DNA of 64,000 bases, from contig NZ_JAGIOC010000001.1 in NCBI RefSeq assembly GCF_017876515.1, positions 1,674,001 through 1,738,000 of the forward strand. The letters run 5' to 3'. The notes below the pieces were generated by a model that did no database searches, was not told the DNA's origin, and saw only the letters and a program-made list of their open reading frames with translations. The stretch is from Brachybacterium fresconis. GTDB taxonomy: Bacteria > Actinomycetota > Actinomycetes > Actinomycetales > Dermabacteraceae. Positions 60,070 to 64,000 of this stretch are shown here, piece after piece. The first letter of the stretch is position 1. The number at the start of each line of letters is the position of its first letter. Position numbers and translations under genes: made by a program.

Positions 60070-60130
60070 CCGCAACTCGCGGCATTGCGTCTCGCAGCGG
60101 AGCGAGGAAGCGCAGTGCCGCGAGTTGCGG
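60070..60130. repeat. Long inverted repeat after the DUF3800 gene
   Basis: Arms of 20 bp (60070-60089 and 60111-60130) match with one G-U pair around a 21-nt loop that holds a further CTCGC/GCGAG stem. It starts 13 bp after the stop codon. It could be a terminator, but the size and loop are also like a recombination or replication hairpin. Confidence 0.75.
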
Positions 60131-60462
60131 GCGCGGCGAAGCCGTGCCCTTGAAGGAGTAGGGAAACTTCTCACGGTTTCTGCGTTGGCTCCAGACATGA
60201 CGCACAAGCCCAAGGCCCTGTCGTCCGGCAGGATCTCCCAAGGCTTGCTTCCGGAACCACCGCGATGGCGAGGCAACGTTTCGTCCTAGAGCATGGCAGG
60301 AGCCCCTGTCGCGGTCGGAACCCTGGGCGCACGCCGTCCTGTGCACCACGCTGCGAGTCCAACCTCGAGGAAGGACCCGCCATGTGCGGACTATTCACGC
60401 TGGCATTCGGTCTGAGCATTATTGATCAGATGCAACCCTGGTGTTCGTGAGGTGCTTGGGTC
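60131..60462. other. Region without a supported gene, 3' of the MerR gene
   Basis: No convincing frame on either strand. It lies between the long inverted repeat and the end of the minus-strand merR gene and may include remains of the transferred segment. Confidence 0.35.
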
Positions 60463-60870
60463 CTAGTGCCCGACGAAGGCCTTGAATGCGCACTCCGACC
60501 GGCAGCGCTCGTCACTGTCCGGGCAAGCGTCGACGTGAGCCCGCGCCTCGTGTAGCTGTGCTTGTAGATCGGCCAGGACCCGGAGCTGCTGCTCGACAGC
60601 GGAAATCTGTTCGGCCAGCAGAGGCTGGAGCGTGGCCTTGACTCCCGTGCAGGTGCCGGTGTCCGCGAGGTCGAGGAGGCGGCGGATCTCGGGCAGCTCG
60701 AGGCCGAGCCGCTTGGCCGAAGCGATGAAATCCAAGCGCTCCAGGTGGCCCACGTCGAAGTCCCGGTATCCGTTGGCGCTCCTGTGCGCGGTAAGGATAC
60801 CGAGGCGCTCGTAATAGCGCAGCGTGCTCGTGGGCACTCCTGTGCGCTCGGCGACCTCGGAGATCCTCAT
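60463..60870 (-). CDS. MerR-family metal(loid)-sensing regulator
   Basis: A 135-aa MerR regulator: [20 protein letters not shown] is the winged helix, a long coiled coil follows, and five cysteines lie where metal sensors bind their effector, in DTGTCTGVK near residue 74 and [15 protein letters not shown] near the C terminus. The spread of cysteines suggests a soft metal or As/Sb/Bi rather than zinc. It faces fdxA across a promoter with a 20-bp spacer, the hallmark of MerR activation. Confidence 0.9.
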   Translation of the reverse strand: MRISEVAERTGVPTSTLRYYERLGILTAHRSANGYRDFDVGHLERLDFIASAKRLGLELPEIRRLLDLADTGTCTGVKATLQPLLAEQISAVEQQLRVLADLQAQLHEARAHVDACPDSDERCRSECAFKAFVGH

Positions 60871-60894
60871 GCTCCGACCATAGGGCGTTCCGAC

Positions 60895-60926
60895 TTGACC
60901 TTCAACCTAGGTTCAAGGTCTAAGGT
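60895..60926 (+). promoter_or_regulatory. MerR-activated promoter and operator
   Basis: TTGACC and TAAGGT are separated by 20 bp, longer than the optimal 17. The dyad GACCTTCAACC-TA-GGTTCAAGGTC (60897-60920, one mismatch) fills the spacer. The -10 ends 7 nt before the fdxA ATG, so that mRNA is leaderless. Confidence 0.8.
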
Positions 60927-60933
60927 CGATGAT

Positions 60934-61269
60934 ATGACGTACGTGATCGCCCTGCCCTGCGTGGATGTGAAGGACCGTGCGTGCGTGGACGAGTGCCCGG
61001 TCGACTGCATCTACGAGGGGCAGCGAATGCTCTACATCCACCCCGACGAGTGCATTGACTGCGGAGCCTGCGAGCCGGTCTGCCCCGTCGAGGCGATCTA
61101 CTACGAGGATGACCTGCCCGACCAGTGGTCCGCCTACTACCGAGCCAACGTCGAGTTCTTCGACGACATCGGCGCGCCAGGCGGGGCCGCGCTGCTGGGC
61201 ATGATCGACAAGGACCACCCGATCGTCGCCGCCCTACCTCCGCAGAACGGTCAGGACAGCGGGTCCTGA
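60934..61269 (+). CDS. fdxA: 7Fe-8S ferredoxin
   Basis: A 111-aa FdxA-type ferredoxin. The N-terminal half has [13 protein letters not shown] for the [3Fe-4S] cluster and the second [20 protein letters not shown] for the [4Fe-4S] cluster, followed by the usual [10 protein letters not shown] tail. It is a low-potential electron carrier in the cytosol. It is the first gene under the MerR promoter and lies 70 bp before an arsenite-type exporter gene, an unusual place for a ferredoxin; it may feed electrons to a metalloid reductase or repair. Confidence 0.93.
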   Translation: MTYVIALPCVDVKDRACVDECPVDCIYEGQRMLYIHPDECIDCGACEPVCPVEAIYYEDDLPDQWSAYYRANVEFFDDIGAPGGAALLGMIDKDHPIVAALPPQNGQDSGS

Positions 61270-61339
61270 CCCCAGGCGGCTCGACCCTGAGCGCGATTGC
61301 GCGTCCAGCACTGGTGCGAGAACGAACCGAAGGAGACTC

Positions 61340-62356
61340 ATGCGCGCGAGCGCGGAATGGATGGAGCGGCACCAGGTGGTGCTCTACGTGGCGGGCCTGG
61401 CACTCGGGGCTATCGTTGGATTGGCCTGGCCTGCGGTTGCCCATCCTGCGGAGCTGGCAATCCACCCGGTGCTGGCCCTGTTGCTGTACGCCACGTTCCT
61501 AGGAATCCCCTTCGACAGGATCGGGCGGGCGTTCAGGGACTGGCGGTTCCTCTCGACGATCCTTGTCGTCAACTTCGTCCTGGTGCCGATGATCGTCTGG
61601 CCGCTCTCTCGAATCGTCGCCCACGATCAGGCTCTCCTCGTCGGAGTCCTGTTCGTGCTGCTGACCCCCTGCATCGACTACGTCATCGTCTTCGCCGGAC
61701 TCGCCGGCGGCGACGAGGAGCGGCTCCTGGCTGCGGCCCCGTTGCTGATGATCGCTCAGATGCTCCTGTTGCCGGTGTACATGTGGCTCTTCGTGGGTGC
61801 GGAGTTCGCCAGCTCCATCGAGGTCGCGCCGTTCGTCGAGGCGTTCGTGCTCATCATCGCGCTTCCCCTCCTGGCCGCGGCACTGACCCAACTCGCCGCT
61901 GCCCGGTGGCAGGCCGGTAGGGGTCTCGAACTGTTTGTTACCGGGGCGATGGTGCCACTGATGATCACGACGCTGGCGGTCGTCGTCGCTTCGCAGATCT
62001 CCGGCGTAAGCGCCCGGCTCGGTTCACTGCTCCTGGCGGTGCCGGTCTACGTACTCTTTGCTGCGGTGATGGTGCCGGTCGGGATGCTGGCCAGTCGCGT
62101 TGCTGGGCTCGACGTTCCGGGAAGGCGTGCAGTCATCTTCAGCGGGGTGACTCGCAACTCACTTGTGGTCCTGCCTCTGGTGCTCGCCTTGCCGGCAACG
62201 TTTGAGATTGCTCCACTCGTGGTAGTGACTCAGACACTCGTGGAGCTCGTCGCCATGATCATCTTCATCCGGCTTATCCCCCGGGTCCTCTCGGTCCGGC
62301 CAGGAGCCGGCAGTGAACGGACCTCCCCCCGGCACACTCGCGAGATCGAGACCTAG
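61340..62356 (+). CDS. BASS-family arsenic resistance-like exporter
   Basis: A 338-aa membrane protein of ten helices in the bile acid:sodium/Acr3 superfamily. LVVNFVLVPMIVWPLSRIV matches the first-half core, LLTPCIDYVIVFAGLAGGDE gives a helix 4 cysteine like that of Acr3, and GVTRNSLVVLPLVLALP the second-half core. It differs clearly from the Acr3 at 55 kb. GAAGGAGA precedes the ATG. Regulated with fdxA by the MerR protein, it probably exports a metalloid ion. Confidence 0.87.
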   Translation: MRASAEWMERHQVVLYVAGLALGAIVGLAWPAVAHPAELAIHPVLALLLYATFLGIPFDRIGRAFRDWRFLSTILVVNFVLVPMIVWPLSRIVAHDQALLVGVLFVLLTPCIDYVIVFAGLAGGDEERLLAAAPLLMIAQMLLLPVYMWLFVGAEFASSIEVAPFVEAFVLIIALPLLAAALTQLAAARWQAGRGLELFVTGAMVPLMITTLAVVVASQISGVSARLGSLLLAVPVYVLFAAVMVPVGMLASRVAGLDVPGRRAVIFSGVTRNSLVVLPLVLALPATFEIAPLVVVTQTLVELVAMIIFIRLIPRVLSVRPGAGSERTSPRHTREIET

Positions 62357-62515
62357 CCCCTGCCTGAGCTACTCGTGGCCGAGAAGCACATCTAAGTCCT
62401 GCCCTTCCGTTCCGGTGGCCAATCCCACGAGGCGATAGGGCGATGGCCTTGTGCAGCTAGCCTGGCTGGGGCTATCGAAGTAGCGGACAAAACGATGAAC
62501 GTGAGACAGGAAGGC

Positions 62516-62644
62516 ATGATGATGACTGGTACTGCTCGAGGGGTTACCCATGTTGAAGAAGCTGTGCCGCACAGAGTCTCTGAGGCAGTCATCTTGCCGG
62601 CCCGAGCCGTGACCACTAAGAACCGTTATGAGGCGAGCCGGTGA
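62516..62644 (+). CDS. Small open frame coupled to copD
   Basis: A 42-aa frame (MMMTGTARGVTHVEEAVPHR and on) preceded by AGGAAGG. Its stop overlaps the next start as GTGA, which suggests translational coupling to the copper gene. No cysteines and no hydrophobic span; three histidines or methionine clusters could bind copper but this is a guess. It may be a leader peptide or an artefact. Confidence 0.4.
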   Translation: MMMTGTARGVTHVEEAVPHRVSEAVILPARAVTTKNRYEASR

Positions 62645-64000
62645 GCTCGATGCGCACCAGAATCCTCATCGTGGGCGCTGCGGCCCCATGGGCTGTTCTG
62701 TGGACGGTGATCGCGGCTGCCATGGCGGGAGCGCCGGTCTCGATGGAGCTCGTCGATGCTGGCCCGGTGGTGCGGTGGGGGTTGCCGATCGTCGATGCCC
62801 TCGGTGATGTCGTCGGTGCCGCCACCGTGGCGTGCCTCGTGCTGGCGCTCGTCGTCTTGCCCCGACGTCCGGAGCCGCCCGCGTCGGAGGCTGATCAGGA
62901 TCCCGGTGCCGTCTCTCGGTTCCATCCGGCGTACGAGCGGGCGCTCGATATCGGCATGGGCCTTGGAATGATGTGGTCAACGCTGCTGGTCGTGCGGATG
63001 GTCCTTGGCTACGCTTTGGCGGCGGGCCAGGCACCCTTCTCCCCGCGCTTCGGCTCCGATCTCCTGATGTACATCACTCGGCTTGAGCTCGGTCAATACC
63101 AGCTTGCCGGTGCGGTGTTCGTCGCTGCTGCCTCGACCATGCTGATCGTCGTGAGGTCCCGCATGGGGCTCCTGATCGCGCTGGGCTTGGTGTTCGCGAC
63201 GTTGGTGACGAAGTCGATGACGGGCCATGCCTCAGGGCAGACCTCTCACGAGGCGGCCACGAGCTCGATGATCGTGCACCTCGTGGCTGCCGGAGTGTGG
63301 CTGGGTGGGCTGGCGCTGCTCGTGCTGGTCGCGGGCCAGCTCGGAGCACGACTGGGGGATGCCGCTGAACGGTTCAGCTCCCTGGCGCTTGCTTGTTATG
63401 GAGCGTTGGCCGCCAGCGGAATTGCCTCTGCCTTGGTCCGGCTCTCCGCGCCCCTGGACCTTGTGACCACGGCGTACGGGTGGATGCTCGTGCTGAAGAC
63501 GGCGCTGCTGGTGCTGCTGGGCGGAGCAGGCTGGTGGCAACGCCGTCGGGTGCTGGTCCGGCAGCGGGACTCGGACCGCCGGAGAGACTTCCTGTGGCTC
63601 GCCGCGGGAGAAGTCTTCCTGATCGCCGCGGCGACCGGACTCGCTGCCGCATTATCGAACTCGGCGCCTCCGGTGCCGGACGAGCCCGAACCGGTCACCT
63701 CGACGGCTGAGGCGCTGACCGACTACCCCTTGCCCGCTCCGCCCGAGCTGACGACACTGCTCACGACCTGGCGTGTTGACGTCGCCGGGATGGCGCTCGC
63801 CCTCGGTCTCGCTGTCATCTACCTCTGGGTGCGGATGCGCCGCCTCGTGCCGGAGACAGGCGGGCGGACCTGGCCCGTGGCGAGGACGGCGGCGTGGATC
63901 GCGGGATGCGCGGTCATCCTCTGGGCAACCAGCGGGGCACCGGGGGTGTACGCGCCGGTGCAGTTCTCTGCGCACTTGGGCCAGCACGCCCTGCTTGCTC
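62641..64000 (+). CDS. CopD-CtaG fusion protein, copper resistance/cytochrome oxidase assembly (3' end missing)
   Basis: A polytopic membrane protein running off the window after about 453 codons. The CopD part shows TGHASGQTSHEAATSSMIVH and LVAAGVWLGGLALLVLV, the usual copper-import domain, and later TAYGWMLVLKTALL. After a Pro-rich loop (about residue 345) the CtaG part begins: TTWRVDVAGMALALGLAVIY and SGAPGVYAPVQFSAHLGQHA. Actinobacterial fusions of these two domains handle copper for oxidase assembly. GTG 62641 is chosen; ATG 62650 is an alternative. Confidence 0.85.
   Translation, partial: MSSMRTRILIVGAAAPWAVLWTVIAAAMAGAPVSMELVDAGPVVRWGLPIVDALGDVVGAATVACLVLALVVLPRRPEPPASEADQDPGAVSRFHPAYERALDIGMGLGMMWSTLLVVRMVLGYALAAGQAPFSPRFGSDLLMYITRLELGQYQLAGAVFVAAASTMLIVVRSRMGLLIALGLVFATLVTKSMTGHASGQTSHEAATSSMIVHLVAAGVWLGGLALLVLVAGQLGARLGDAAERFSSLALACYGALAASGIASALVRLSAPLDLVTTAYGWMLVLKTALLVLLGGAGWWQRRRVLVRQRDSDRRRDFLWLAAGEVFLIAAATGLAAALSNSAPPVPDEPEPVTSTAEALTDYPLPAPPELTTLLTTWRVDVAGMALALGLAVIYLWVRMRRLVPETGGRTWPVARTAAWIAGCAVILWATSGAPGVYAPVQFSAHLGQHALLA

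Noticed and set aside
60265..60450. A 61-aa plus-strand frame
   Set aside because: It shows no ribosome site or family and has arginine-rich, non-coding character.

Overview
This is a 64 kb piece of a very GC-rich actinobacterial chromosome. Codon bias, the bacterial/actinobacterial gene set (FdxA, mycothiol-type arsenate reductase, CopD-CtaG fusion, DUF222/HNH endonuclease, MT0933-type antitoxin) and many leaderless -10/start arrangements suggest a Micrococcales relative such as Dermabacteraceae/Brachybacterium. The genus is an inference; no rRNA is present. I count about 60 genes, one complete tRNA (Arg, CCT) and one TPP riboswitch.

Layout. 0.3-14.7 kb is housekeeping: an AcuC-type deacetylase, a TrkH/TrkA potassium uptake pair, proC, a DUF368 polyprenyl-phosphate transporter, an 88-aa protein overlapping a 1569-aa helicase-like protein with eroded ATPase motifs, a DeoR regulator, an orphan MT0933-like antitoxin, a CopC-like protein and a MobA-nitrilase fusion. 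14.8-31.8 kb holds tRNA-Arg, a HicAB module, an S9 peptidase, a MerR/SulP unit with a clear operator, a TPP-riboswitch thiMED operon, a ChaA-type antiporter, a dienelactone hydrolase, a proVWX osmoprotectant importer with a structured leader, a Gfo/Idh/MocA oxidoreductase and a MarR regulator. 31.8-48.8 kb holds a frameshifted Bcr/CflA drug exporter, a DUF222/HNH endonuclease, a cupin, an FGGY sugar kinase, a VOC protein, an MFS exporter, two acyltransferase-3 proteins around an amino-acid permease, a two-component system and an unrecognised 572-aa membrane protein. 48.9-53.2 kb is a galactonate catabolic cluster (transporter, dgoD, dgoA) facing an IclR regulator.

53.2-58.7 kb is a mobile-looking arsenic resistance island bounded by two 84-bp direct repeats that contain the 3' half of a tRNA. 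It carries a doubly frameshifted arsC, an intact arsC, arsR, acr3, an arsenate-mycothiol transferase-like arsC and a flavoprotein, followed by two abutting gene remnants. Arsenate would be reduced by the ArsC enzymes, arsenite exported by Acr3, and ArsR would control both divergent arms.

58.7-64 kb is further accessory DNA: a DUF3800 gene of lower GC with hairpins on both sides, a MerR regulator facing a leaderless fdxA plus BASS/Acr3-like exporter operon, and a CopD-CtaG copper gene that runs off the end. Starts were chosen from visible Shine-Dalgarno sites, overlaps or leaderless -10 spacing and were not tested by alignment.
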